Assembly: GCA_007121455.1 (NCBI GenBank)
Contig: SKKN01000022.1
Coordinates: 1 to 64,000 of the forward strand
Reading direction: 5' to 3'
Length of the DNA stretch: 64,000 nt
Source: Gemmatimonadota bacterium
GTDB lineage: Bacteria; Gemmatimonadota; Gemmatimonadetes; Longimicrobiales; Gaopeijiaceae
The position numbers and the translations under genes are program-made. Below the pieces are notes generated by a model, which was not told the DNA's origin, ran no database searches, and was given only the letters and a program-made list of their open reading frames with translations. Every line of letters starts with the position of its first letter. The first letter of the stretch is position 1. This document shows positions 8,647 through 17,203 of the stretch, one piece after another.

Positions 8647-11600
8647 TCAACTCGGGCCTCGGCGCACGTCCGCCGCCTTGATGTCCACCACGACGACACC
8701 CCCTCCCGCACTCGGGCCGGAGAGCTTGACGATGACGCAGGCGTCGTCCGTGCCGGAGTCGAAGGGATCGACCGCTCCACCGGTCTCCACGCACGTCAGC
8801 CCGTCATTGTCGCTCGTGAACGGGAGCGTCGCCCGAACCGGACCCAACATCGTATCCCGGACGAACGCACGTCCGTGGAGTTCGAAATGCCGGGTGCCGT
8901 GGATTTCGACCACCCCTCCTCCCACGGGAACGAACGCCAGGCTCACGGCATCGGGAGCCGTGAGCGGCCCCCCGGAGTGGAGCGGGTGTAGGGCCACTCC
9001 CGCGCCACCTGGCTCGATCAGCACCTCGCCCTCGAGGCGGAGGTCCGGGTCGAAGAAGTAGGCGGCGAAGAGTCCTCGGCCGACGCCGAGTTCGCCGTCC
9101 TGGTTGATCGCGACACCGAGGACGCGTTCGGAGGCGTTGCCCGTAAGGTCCGTCACGGAGACGTGGTCCGCGAACTCTTCCTGCCCCGCATCCCACAGGA
9201 AGATCCGACCCGTGGATTCCGTCGCTCCCTCTCCGACGACGATGGAGGAGCCGTCCGTCGACGCGGCGATAAAGGTCGTGTCGGACAGGCCCACAGAGGA
9301 GACGTCCCACGTTCCCGTACGGTGACGCGGTTGGAAAAGGGTCGGGGTCGGATCGAGGACGATGTCCCGAAGCTCCTCGACGACGTCCGCAGTGGCACCG
9401 AAACCGGACTCCCGACTGGATTCCCGCACGTCGTCACGGTCTCCCGGCTGGTGGGTCCTCGCGAGGATCGCGCGTTCTTGCACCTCCTCCCCGTCGACCG
9501 TGACCGTGCGGGTCGTATCGACCATTCGATCGACGCCACCGATGGCGAATGCATCGTCCGTGCTGACGACCATCCCATGTTCCGTGACCAGGCGCACCGC
9601 CATGTCCAGCCCCAACCCATCGTCACCGATCCGGATGGTGCCATCGGGCGCCGTCCCTGTCGGACGGGTCGAGAAGACGAAGAGCCCGTTCACGTCGTGA
9701 GCGACGAACTGTGGCCGATCGGAGAAGCTGTGGAACGTGGTCTGATATTCGATCCCACTCTCCGTCGAGGACTCCTCTACGTCCCAGAGCAGCGCGTTCG
9801 GGGTGGCGATCCTGCCGTCCTCGGTCCATGAGGCCCCGCTCCGCTCGACCCGGGAGAAGTTCGTGCCCCCGGAATTCGCAACGTACAGGACGTCGGGGTC
9901 CCCGGAATCGAAGGTCATCCCCCAGGGCTGGGAGCCGACAGCCGCATGCTCGAGGAACGTCCGCTCCTCGAGGTCGAAGAGCTCCAGCCGGTTCAATCCG
10001 AAGTTCGACAGGATCAAGGCTCCGGTGCCTTCATGTACGACCGCGTCTGCGATGCTCCCGCCCGCGGGGAGGCGAACCGTCTCCCCGGATACCACGCCGA
10101 TCGTCCTCGACAACCATAGATCTTCCTCGGTCACGATCTCCGGCTCGGACTCGTCACAGTCGAGCCGCTGGAAAGTGGTGGCCGAAACCGACGCGCCGCA
10201 GTTCTCGGCCCCGTCGACCATGAATCCGACGAAGTCGAGGAGGAGCGTGTCGGGGGAGAACGCCGGATCGAAACCGAACGCCTCGTAGAGGTCCTCGACC
10301 GCCACCTCGAACATCGCGCTCTGGAGGCCCGGCTCTCCCTTCTCGGGGTCTGCGATCGTATCAGCCCGCACGATCATGGTGGGGTCCGGAGCAAATGCGC
10401 GGTCCTGCGGGAGTGCGCGCAATGTGAAACCGATGATACGGACGCCCACTCCTCCCGGATTGTCCTGCCCTTTCACCTCGACCTCCACCACATCCGTGCG
10501 CTCGACCCGGTTCGGATCCGAGTCCGCACCCTGTGCGGTGGGGATCACCATCAATTCCGGGGCGATCGTGTCGTCCTCCCCCGTCATCACGTTCACAGTC
10601 AGGATGGGCGTGTGGCTTTCGATTTCTTCCGAGTTCCGGGCACGAGCCTGAAGCGTCAACGCACCTCCCTCGTCTTCGGGCAGCTCGATCGCCCACGTTT
10701 CGGTCACCGAAGGGGGATTTCCGGAGAACGAACGCGTGCGAGTGTCCTCCACCACCCCCCCGATGAAGAGATCGAGCCGGGAAATGCCCAGGTTGTCGGA
10801 GGCCTCCACCGTGACCTCGACGGTCTGCCCATCCGTATAGACGTCACCCTCCTCCGGGGCGGTGATGCGGACGCTGGGCCCTCCGACCAAAACGTCCACG
10901 GAGTCCCGGGTGACGTTCCCGACCCCATCTTCGACCGCCGCCCGGATGAAGACCGTCTCGGTCGATTCATCGGCGGTGGGCTGAAGGTATCGCAGGAGGG
11001 TAGTGTCGTTCACCGCACCTCCGAGCTCGACCGTGGTCTCGTGGAAGCGCAGGACCTCCTCATCCGTTCCCAGGTCCGGGTCGCCACGGTGCGCGACTCC
11101 GTCGAATGTGACCCTGGCGATCCCGGAAGGCGCCTCGATGCCGGCGCGCACGAAGACGGAGTCACCCACCGGGATGCCGGAACCGCTGAGCGGTTCATGG
11201 AAATCGACCCACGCAGCCCGTTCGGGAAGGAGCTGGAAGGTGAGGGTATCGGAACCCACGTTCCCCTCCGTGTCCTCGGCCGTCACGATCAGGGTCACCT
11301 CCTCCGGAGAGAAGTCGTTCGTGGGCTCGAGAATCCGCGTGAGCGTCGTGTCGGCGCTGGGGTCCATCAGGTCGATCGTCCACGGATCGAACTTCGTCAC
11401 CTTCTCCTCCGTGCCGAGATCGGGGTCTCCCCGCAGAGCCACCCCCTCGATCGTCACCCGGGCAACCGCGCCGTTGTCCCTGACCCGGACTTCCGTGGGC
11501 ACGGTCTCGTGAGCGTGGAACTCGGATCCCTGAGTGGGGGCGAGGATCTCGACTTCAGGCGGCTCGTCGTCGATGAAGACCACTCGGAGAGGTGCATCCG

Positions 11601-12303
11601 CCGGTGCGCTTCCCACGTTTCCCTCCAGGTCCGTCGCGACCCCTTCGACCTTGAACTCACCGAGGGAGAGATTCTCCGGCACGGTATAGACGAACGTTCG
11701 ACTGGCGGTTCTCCCGTCGACCTTCTCCACCTCGAATGCAACCGTATCCCCTTCCGGGCCGAGGATGCGGAACCCGAGCTGGGCGAGCCCGATGTTGTCC
11801 TGACCGCCGACCTCGATCCCGACATCCTTGCCGAGGCTGACCTCCTCCTGCTGAAGGGTCACGGCCACTGCCGGGGGCGTCAGGTCGATCGCTCGCACCA
11901 CCCGATCGGCCCGCTCACTGGCATTTCCCTGTGCATCCACGGCTTGGGCCGTGAGGGTGAGGAGGGTATCCGTGATCACGGAGGGAACGGCGAACCGGGT
12001 TTCCACGCGGACGTCGAGCTCTCCGGATTCGAGACTCACGACCTCCGTCGCGTGAAAGTCACCGACCGTCGCCCCGACGACGATGGAGTCGACCCGAATC
12101 GACCCCACCGCGTGGACGCCGACCGGTACCTCCTCTCCCGAATCGATGGTCGGCGGTGCGTTGAGTTCGATAATCCTCGGCCCGATTCCGGTTCCGGGAC
12201 CGAAAAGGTTGCCACCATCGCAGGCCCAGAACGCGACCAACCCGAAGAGGCCGAAGCCGAGGAGCCTGAGGGGAAAACGGAGGGCCGACCGGTGAGGAAA
12301 CAT
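8647..12303 (-). CDS. large Ig-repeat and beta-propeller-like lipoprotein of the pilMNOPQ operon
   Basis: I do not recognise a named family. The 1218-residue protein begins with a hydrophobic signal segment ending in FWAC (Cys28), a weak lipobox, followed by DGG. Residues about 40-600 are a string of roughly 100-residue Ig-like/cadherin-like modules with repeated phrases such as DNIGLAQL, EDTEGNVGS and RGDPDLGT (the last seen twice). The second half contains propeller-like strands such as GALILSNFGLNRLELFDL and DVLYVANSGG, reminiscent of YVTN/NHL blades. The start lies 12 bases after the pilQ stop, so it is the last gene of the pil operon. Its size, export signal and position suggest a pilus- or secretin-associated surface lipoprotein; that role is inference. 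Confidence 0.75.
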   Translation of the reverse strand: MFPHRSALRFPLRLLGFGLFGLVAFWACDGGNLFGPGTGIGPRIIELNAPPTIDSGEEVPVGVHAVGSIRVDSIVVGATVGDFHATEVVSLESGELDVRVETRFAVPSVITDTLLTLTAQAVDAQGNASERADRVVRAIDLTPPAVAVTLQQEEVSLGKDVGIEVGGQDNIGLAQLGFRILGPEGDTVAFEVEKVDGRTASRTFVYTVPENLSLGEFKVEGVATDLEGNVGSAPADAPLRVVFIDDEPPEVEILAPTQGSEFHAHETVPTEVRVRDNGAVARVTIEGVALRGDPDLGTEEKVTKFDPWTIDLMDPSADTTLTRILEPTNDFSPEEVTLIVTAEDTEGNVGSDTLTFQLLPERAAWVDFHEPLSGSGIPVGDSVFVRAGIEAPSGIARVTFDGVAHRGDPDLGTDEEVLRFHETTVELGGAVNDTTLLRYLQPTADESTETVFIRAAVEDGVGNVTRDSVDVLVGGPSVRITAPEEGDVYTDGQTVEVTVEASDNLGISRLDLFIGGVVEDTRTRSFSGNPPSVTETWAIELPEDEGGALTLQARARNSEEIESHTPILTVNVMTGEDDTIAPELMVIPTAQGADSDPNRVERTDVVEVEVKGQDNPGGVGVRIIGFTLRALPQDRAFAPDPTMIVRADTIADPEKGEPGLQSAMFEVAVEDLYEAFGFDPAFSPDTLLLDFVGFMVDGAENCGASVSATTFQRLDCDESEPEIVTEEDLWLSRTIGVVSGETVRLPAGGSIADAVVHEGTGALILSNFGLNRLELFDLEERTFLEHAAVGSQPWGMTFDSGDPDVLYVANSGGTNFSRVERSGASWTEDGRIATPNALLWDVEESSTESGIEYQTTFHSFSDRPQFVAHDVNGLFVFSTRPTGTAPDGTIRIGDDGLGLDMAVRLVTEHGMVVSTDDAFAIGGVDRMVDTTRTVTVDGEEVQERAILARTHQPGDRDDVRESSRESGFGATADVVEELRDIVLDPTPTLFQPRHRTGTWDVSSVGLSDTTFIAASTDGSSIVVGEGATESTGRIFLWDAGQEEFADHVSVTDLTGNASERVLGVAINQDGELGVGRGLFAAYFFDPDLRLEGEVLIEPGGAGVALHPLHSGGPLTAPDAVSLAFVPVGGGVVEIHGTRHFELHGRAFVRDTMLGPVRATLPFTSDNDGLTCVETGGAVDPFDSGTDDACVIVKLSGPSAGGGVVVVDIKAADVRRGPS

Positions 12304-12315
12304 GACCGCGCGCCC

Positions 12316-14124
12316 TCAGTTCCGGTCGATGTGAGGAGTGACCAGGATCATCAGGTCCCTCTGATTCTTCTGCTCCCTGGTGAGTCGGAAGAACCGACCC
12401 ACCAGCGGAAGATTCATGAGGAGCGGGATTCCGGCACGAACCTCATCTCGCTCTGTGACGGTGAGACCACCGATCACGATCGTCTCGCCGTCCTGGACCA
12501 GAACTCGTGTTTCTGCTTCCTGGGTGTTGAAGATGAAGCCCACGTCCGCCTCCGCCGTGAGCTCGATCCCCGAGCGTTCTGCTCTCAGGCTCATCAGGAT
12601 GAGGTCCCCGGCCGTGAGGTGCGGCGTCACCTCGAGCATGATCCCCGTCTCCTCGATCTGGACCGTGGCCTGAGGTGGTCCGAGCTGCCCCCCAGCACCC
12701 GTCCCCACGTCCACCACCCGGATCGGGGTGCGCTCGCCGACCAGGATGCGAGCCTGGTGGTTGTCGAGGACGGAGACCTGTGGCGCAGCCTGGATGTCGC
12801 TCAGGTTCACCGACTGGAGCGCTTCGACGAAGGCCAGGAGGGTGTGCCGCCCGAGGATCAGGCTCGTCAGGAATTCGAGCGAAGGATTCAACACCCGCTG
12901 GTTCGCATTCCCGAGGGCAGCGATCGAATTGCCGCCCAGGGATACGACATCCGTCCCCCGCTCCACGATCTCGTCCGGCGAGATCCGGCCGTCCCCATCG
13001 GCATCGATTCCGCCGGGATGGATCGTGTTCAACTGGTTCCCGCGAGAGTCCTTCAGGTCGTAGACGACTCCGAACTCCTCGAGGTCCGTCCGGTTCACGA
13101 AGATGATCTTTGCGGATATCGTGATCTGTGGAGTCCGGAGATCCAGGGACTGCAGGAGTTCCTCGACGGACTCGAGGACCCTGGGGATGTCGGTGACGAC
13201 GAGTGAGTTCGTCGCCTGGTTCACCGAGATCCGCCCCCGCTCCGAGAGGAGCGATTCGATGGGCTCCCTGAACTCGCTCGCCGAAGAGTATCCGATCCGG
13301 AAGCTTCGGGTCAGGAGGGACTCGAAGTCCTCCCGGTCGCGGAGGTTGTCCATCCGGTCGACCCGGATGATCCCGGATCCCGCCTCCTGAGCGGCGAGGC
13401 CGTGGGAGTCCAGGATCGCCTGGAGCGCGAGGTCCCAGGGCTGATCCCGAATGTCCGCGTTCACCTCACCTCCCACGTCCGACCCGGGTACGATCGAGCG
13501 GTCCGTGAACTCGGAGAAGGTGAAGAGCACTTCACGGATGGGAGTGCCCGAGAAGGACACAGTGATGCGCTCGCTGTCCTCACTCGCGCGGAAGGCACTT
13601 CGACCTCCGGCATTCCCGGACCCGGGCCGACGGGCATCGGGCTGAACCGCTGGGAGGACCGGCTGGAGGGAGGCCGTGGTTTCCGTTCGCGGTGCCGCAC
13701 CGGGGGTCCCCATTGCGGCACGGCTCGACCAGGGTTCGAAGGTTCCGCTCGGGTTCTCCATCGAAACCCGGATGTAGCTCCGGTCCATCATCACCGTGTA
13801 CCCGACGAGGTGGTCGAGCTCCAGGACGACACGGACCACGTCGTCCTCGTACTGGCTTGCCTGCACCGCCCGCACCCCGCCTCGGCCCACCTCGTAGAAC
13901 TCTCCGTCGGGAAGACCGTACGCCGCTCCTCTCACATCCAGAACCAGGCGGGCAGGTCCCTCCATCGTGAAGTCCCTGTAGTCTTCCGCACCGTCGACAG
14001 CGATGACCACCTCCGTTCGGTCACCGGAAGGAACGACGCTCAACTCGGTGACCGACGCCGCTTCGGGTTCCGGGGATCCAGCGAGCAATGCGGCAGTGGT
14101 CCATGCGACCATGATCGTCTTCAT
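12316..14124 (-). CDS. pilQ: PilQ, type IV pilus outer-membrane secretin
   Basis: Forms the outer-membrane gate through which the pilus emerges. The 602-residue protein has a signal peptide (1-23), an AMIN domain (about 27-122), a linker, an STN/secretin N0-like domain (about 187-260), a secretin N1 domain (about 270-330) and the C-terminal secretin domain ending in LMILVTPHIDRN. The VPVxG-like LPLVGRFF near the end is typical. Only one AMIN domain is present. Within the region between N1 and the secretin core, residues 374-385 form a perfect EF-hand calcium loop (DADGDGRISPDE), which is not usual in PilQ. Its ATG overlaps the pilP stop. Confidence 0.94.
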   Translation of the reverse strand: MKTIMVAWTTAALLAGSPEPEAASVTELSVVPSGDRTEVVIAVDGAEDYRDFTMEGPARLVLDVRGAAYGLPDGEFYEVGRGGVRAVQASQYEDDVVRVVLELDHLVGYTVMMDRSYIRVSMENPSGTFEPWSSRAAMGTPGAAPRTETTASLQPVLPAVQPDARRPGSGNAGGRSAFRASEDSERITVSFSGTPIREVLFTFSEFTDRSIVPGSDVGGEVNADIRDQPWDLALQAILDSHGLAAQEAGSGIIRVDRMDNLRDREDFESLLTRSFRIGYSSASEFREPIESLLSERGRISVNQATNSLVVTDIPRVLESVEELLQSLDLRTPQITISAKIIFVNRTDLEEFGVVYDLKDSRGNQLNTIHPGGIDADGDGRISPDEIVERGTDVVSLGGNSIAALGNANQRVLNPSLEFLTSLILGRHTLLAFVEALQSVNLSDIQAAPQVSVLDNHQARILVGERTPIRVVDVGTGAGGQLGPPQATVQIEETGIMLEVTPHLTAGDLILMSLRAERSGIELTAEADVGFIFNTQEAETRVLVQDGETIVIGGLTVTERDEVRAGIPLLMNLPLVGRFFRLTREQKNQRDLMILVTPHIDRN

Positions 14125-14696
14125 CTCCGGCCTCCTCGGACCGTGGCATCGAACCCCGGCGACGCTTGGCCCCCGGGAGTGTCCTGCGAAGTGTCGACCG
14201 GGGGCGATCCGGGCTCGTCCAACGTATCCGGTTCCGGCTCCCTCGGCCGAAACATCCTCTGCGGCTGAGGGCTCTCCGACCTCCGCAGCTCGAGGGTTCT
14301 TTGGTCCCGCACTCCGAATTCCTCGACCTCGACGATGACTCTCGATTGCTGGATCTCGAGAACCCTCATGTTTCCGAGCACCTCACCGACCCGAAGGCGA
14401 TAGCTCACCGAGGCCGTCTCTCCGCTTCCGATCAGCGCGACGCTCCGTCCCGGCTCGGACGAAAGGATGGTTCCCAGAAGGCGAAGCTCCTCGAACCGCG
14501 GGCCGTCGAGATCCCCGGTAAGTGGCCGAAAGGGATTCCGGCGGTCGAACTGCGGGTAGTGGAATACCTCCCGTTCGAAGACGAGGGGAACGGAGTCCGG
14601 ATCCGTCTCCGAGGTGGTCTGTGTCGCGGCCGGTCCAGGCAGGGCCAACACCACCACGGCGCACCCGAGCAGGGTGGAAAGTGCCCTGCCCATCAT
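14121..14696 (-). CDS. pilP: PilP-like pilus assembly protein
   Basis: Links the inner-membrane PilNO complex to the PilQ secretin. The 191-residue protein has a signal peptide (about 1-25), the PilP-like segment RRNPFRPLTGDL followed by a small beta domain with LLGTILSSEPGRSVALI and YRLRVGEVLGNMRVLEI, and a Pro/Glu/Arg-rich tail. No lipobox Cys is visible at the usual place, unlike PilP of Pseudomonas. It overlaps both pilO and pilQ by 4 bases. Assignment rests on the beta domain and on its exact position in pilMNOPQ. Confidence 0.85.
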   Translation of the reverse strand: MMGRALSTLLGCAVVVLALPGPAATQTTSETDPDSVPLVFEREVFHYPQFDRRNPFRPLTGDLDGPRFEELRLLGTILSSEPGRSVALIGSGETASVSYRLRVGEVLGNMRVLEIQQSRVIVEVEEFGVRDQRTLELRRSESPQPQRMFRPREPEPDTLDEPGSPPVDTSQDTPGGQASPGFDATVRGGRR

Positions 14697-15289
14697 CCCT
14701 CTGCCTCGACGGGCGGGAGCGGGGTATCCGGGACGACGTATGTCTCGATCCGGAACCGCGCCTGGATCGGAGACTCCACCTCCTGGATGGCCGGGCCCGT
14801 ATAGGGGCGAATCTCGAGGTCGACCGGGGTGATGATCCTCGGAAGCGAAGCGATCGCCGTCAGGAAGCGGGCTACGTCGTGAAAGCTCCCCATCACGCCG
14901 AGCTCGTAGCTCTGCCGAATGTAATGACTGCCAGGCTGTGCCGCCTCCGGTCGCATCGACCCCAGCTCTACTCCGGCCTGCCTGGCCTCCTGCGCCATCG
15001 AGTTCAGCAGTGTGGGCACCTCCTCGGTGCTCGGGATCAATGCTTCGAGCCTTTGAACATGCCGTTCATAAACGGCGAGTCGTTCCTCCAGGTCGTCTCC
15101 ACCCCGAGTAGCCATCATCTGGGCCTGCCGATTCTGGCCTTGGAGGGTCTCGAGGCGCACCTCGAGGGTCGTGATCTCCTCGACCCTCGGCTCATACCAG
15201 TAGTCATAGAAGAGATAGACGACCGCCAGCGATGCGATGATCACGAGGAGCGCGTTGCGCTGCCTGGGGTCTGAGGGGATGAGTGCCAT
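14693..15289 (-). CDS. pilO: PilO-like pilus assembly protein
   Basis: Bitopic inner-membrane partner of PilN in the pilus alignment complex. The 198-residue protein has a short cytoplasmic N-terminus, one membrane helix (about residues 13-30, ALLVIIASLAVVYLFYDYW), a periplasmic coiled coil (about 36-80) and a ferredoxin-like C-terminal domain with LGVMGSFHDVARFLTAIASLPRI, the phrase typical of PilO. The ATG at 15289 lies 14 bases after the pilN stop. A longer open frame upstream overlaps pilN and is rejected. Confidence 0.92.
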   Translation of the reverse strand: MALIPSDPRQRNALLVIIASLAVVYLFYDYWYEPRVEEITTLEVRLETLQGQNRQAQMMATRGGDDLEERLAVYERHVQRLEALIPSTEEVPTLLNSMAQEARQAGVELGSMRPEAAQPGSHYIRQSYELGVMGSFHDVARFLTAIASLPRIITPVDLEIRPYTGPAIQEVESPIQARFRIETYVVPDTPLPPVEAEG

Positions 15290-15303
15290 CGTCGGGCCGC
15301 CCC

Positions 15304-16002
15304 TTACGGGGTCTCCTCGGGAGGCAGTGCGGGCCCTGGAGGCAGGACGCTGGCTCCGAAGAGCGGGACCGTCTCCAGCACCTCCTGGGGAGGCTTTTCG
15401 TGGTATGCCTCGAGCGTGAATTCGTAGACGGGGCGCTCGGCACCACCCGCACCGGATACCATCACCTGATCGGAACTGACGAGTTGAACGCCTCGGAGGA
15501 ATGGCGAGCTCTCGAGGTTCTCCATGAAGGTCGTAAGCGCGAAGTATGTCCCGGCACGCCCCTGGATCCGAAGCAGAAGCTCCGGGGGCGGCGTTACCTG
15601 TGTGAAGGCCGTGAGCCATGTGAACTCAGGGAGAGCCCTCCCGAGCTCATCCATGAGATGGGGCCAGACATATCGGCTCCCATCGATCTCCTGGATCACG
15701 AGAACCCGCTCGGCGATGGAGTCGCTGCGAGCCCTCAGGCGCGCGGCACCTTCGATCACGTCCGCGTACCGCGCCGAGTCCTGAACCGCCACCTCAACGT
15801 CCATTCTCAACTCCTCCTCCACCCCGGCCACGCGGAAGTAGAGCAGCCCGATCGCCAGGAGTGCGAGCGCGCCTGCCCCTGCAGCGCCCAGCAACCAGGG
15901 GTCCGAGGGAAGGCCCTTGAATCTGGGGAGGGAGAAGGAAAACCTCGGGCCACCTTTGGCGGCGCGTTTCCTCCCATCCGGGAGCAGGTTGACTTCAATC
16001 AA
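15304..16002 (-). CDS. pilN: PilN-like pilus assembly protein
   Basis: Inner-membrane protein whose cytoplasmic N-terminus binds PilM and whose periplasmic part pairs with PilO. With the TTG start at 16002 the protein is 232 residues and begins with the canonical PilN motif IEVNLLP, followed by a basic stretch, one membrane helix (LLGAAGAGALALLAIGLLYF) and the PilN ferredoxin-like fold. The start is uncertain: no strong ribosome binding site is visible, and the frame is open to 16122 inside pilM. The motif at the N-terminus is the reason for choosing the TTG. Confidence 0.88.
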   Translation of the reverse strand: MIEVNLLPDGRKRAAKGGPRFSFSLPRFKGLPSDPWLLGAAGAGALALLAIGLLYFRVAGVEEELRMDVEVAVQDSARYADVIEGAARLRARSDSIAERVLVIQEIDGSRYVWPHLMDELGRALPEFTWLTAFTQVTPPPELLLRIQGRAGTYFALTTFMENLESSPFLRGVQLVSSDQVMVSGAGGAERPVYEFTLEAYHEKPPQEVLETVPLFGASVLPPGPALPPEETP

Positions 16003-16018
16003 GTTCAGCCGACCCGCA

Positions 16019-17056
16019 TCACAGGCGACGGAGCGCGAGGCCGAGCGGAAGAGCAAGCATCGGGGCGGTGTCATCGATCGGCACCCCGACCGCTGCATCC
16101 GGCCGGACGGGAACCCGTTCAAACGGGTTCATGACCTGCGTCTCCACGTTCATCCGGCGAGCGAGCGCCTCGGCCATTCCGGCAATCCGGGAGCCCCCGC
16201 CACTGAGGTAGATGCGCCCGAGGCCCACGCCGGCCTGCTGCGTCATCAAGAAGGCGGCGGCACGCTCGACTCCAACGGCTACTTCATCCGCACTGTGTTC
16301 GACGAATTGGGCGAGGTCGGGGATCGATTCCTCTCCCTGGATCACATCCTCCGCCTGCTCGGATGTCAGCCCCCTCTCTCGCTGGAGGTCCTCCCTCACC
16401 CGCCTCGAGCCGAACGGAATGTCCCTCGTGAGAATGGGGATGCCATCCTCCAGAATGTTCACGTTCGTGACCTCGTGCCCGATGTTCACCAGGGCGACGA
16501 TCCCCTGCATACCTTCGGGATAGTTGTGGCTGAACGCGTTGTGAAGCGCAAAAGCGTCCACGTCGATGATCGTCGGAGAGACCCCTGCGTCCCCGAGCAG
16601 GCTCACCTTGTTGTCCACCAACTCCCGTTTCGCCGCGACCAGGAGGACCTGCATTTGCAGTCCTTCGCCCTCGGGGTCCAGGATCTGGAAATCCAATTCG
16701 ACGCTCTTGATGTCGAAGGGAACGTGCTGCTCCGCCTCCCACCGGATCACCTCTCGAGCGTCCGACTCCTTCATCCGGTCCATCTCGATCTTCTTGATGA
16801 TCACGTCATGCCCACCCACCGCCGTCACGACCCTGCCTCCGGTGACGCCGAGCTCCTCGAAAAGTCCCCGAATCGTATCCGCGACGAGTCCGGGATCCAT
16901 CACCTCACCCTCGACGATGGCATCCGGGAGCAGAGGACGCACCGCGATCCGAACCACTTCGGGCTGGTCACCCGAGTGGTCGATTTCGACGATCTTCACG
17001 AACCCGCTTCCGATATCGAGCCCGACAGATGTCCGTTTCCGGCCGAAAAATCCCAT
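16019..17056 (-). CDS. pilM: PilM, actin-like pilus assembly ATPase
   Basis: Cytoplasmic actin-like protein that binds the PilN N-terminus. The 345-residue protein shows VGLDIGSGFVKIVEID (phosphate-1 region), the PilM-specific RWEAEQHVPFD, LVAAKRELVDNKV, VNIGHEVTNVNIL (phosphate-2) and LSGGGSRIAGMAEAL (adenosine loop). The ATG at 17056 gives the usual short lead MGFFGRK; ATG 17065 and TTG 17089 are also open and in frame. It is the first gene after a TTGACA promoter and heads pilMNOPQ plus the large lipoprotein gene. Confidence 0.94.
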   Translation of the reverse strand: MGFFGRKRTSVGLDIGSGFVKIVEIDHSGDQPEVVRIAVRPLLPDAIVEGEVMDPGLVADTIRGLFEELGVTGGRVVTAVGGHDVIIKKIEMDRMKESDAREVIRWEAEQHVPFDIKSVELDFQILDPEGEGLQMQVLLVAAKRELVDNKVSLLGDAGVSPTIIDVDAFALHNAFSHNYPEGMQGIVALVNIGHEVTNVNILEDGIPILTRDIPFGSRRVREDLQRERGLTSEQAEDVIQGEESIPDLAQFVEHSADEVAVGVERAAAFLMTQQAGVGLGRIYLSGGGSRIAGMAEALARRMNVETQVMNPFERVPVRPDAAVGVPIDDTAPMLALPLGLALRRL

Positions 17057-17110
17057 GCCCCCCATCCCCCCGCCGAGGCGAGGAAACAAATTTTTACGAA
17101 GTCCGGTCTC

Positions 17111-17140
17111 AGGTTACCACGCGGCGTTTCGCTCTGTCAA
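17111..17140 (-). promoter_or_regulatory. sigma-70-type promoter of the pilMNOPQ operon
   Basis: On the minus strand a perfect -35 hexamer TTGACA (17140-17135) is followed after 18 bases by TAACCT (17116-17111) as a weak -10. The start point would lie about 50 bases before the pilM start. This suggests the assembly operon is expressed independently of the sigma-54-type control seen at pilA. Confidence 0.6.
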
Positions 17141-17203
17141 GAAAGGGTGAACTGGCGCTCAGAGTCGAGGATCCGAGTGGGGAAGATCCAAAAGAACGCG
17201 CTC

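Noticed and set aside
10612-13206. Plus-strand frame of 864 codons opposite the Ig lipoprotein and pilQ
   Set aside because: Composition of a mirror frame (Arg, Asp, His, Pro rich), spans two real minus-strand genes, no recognisable motif.
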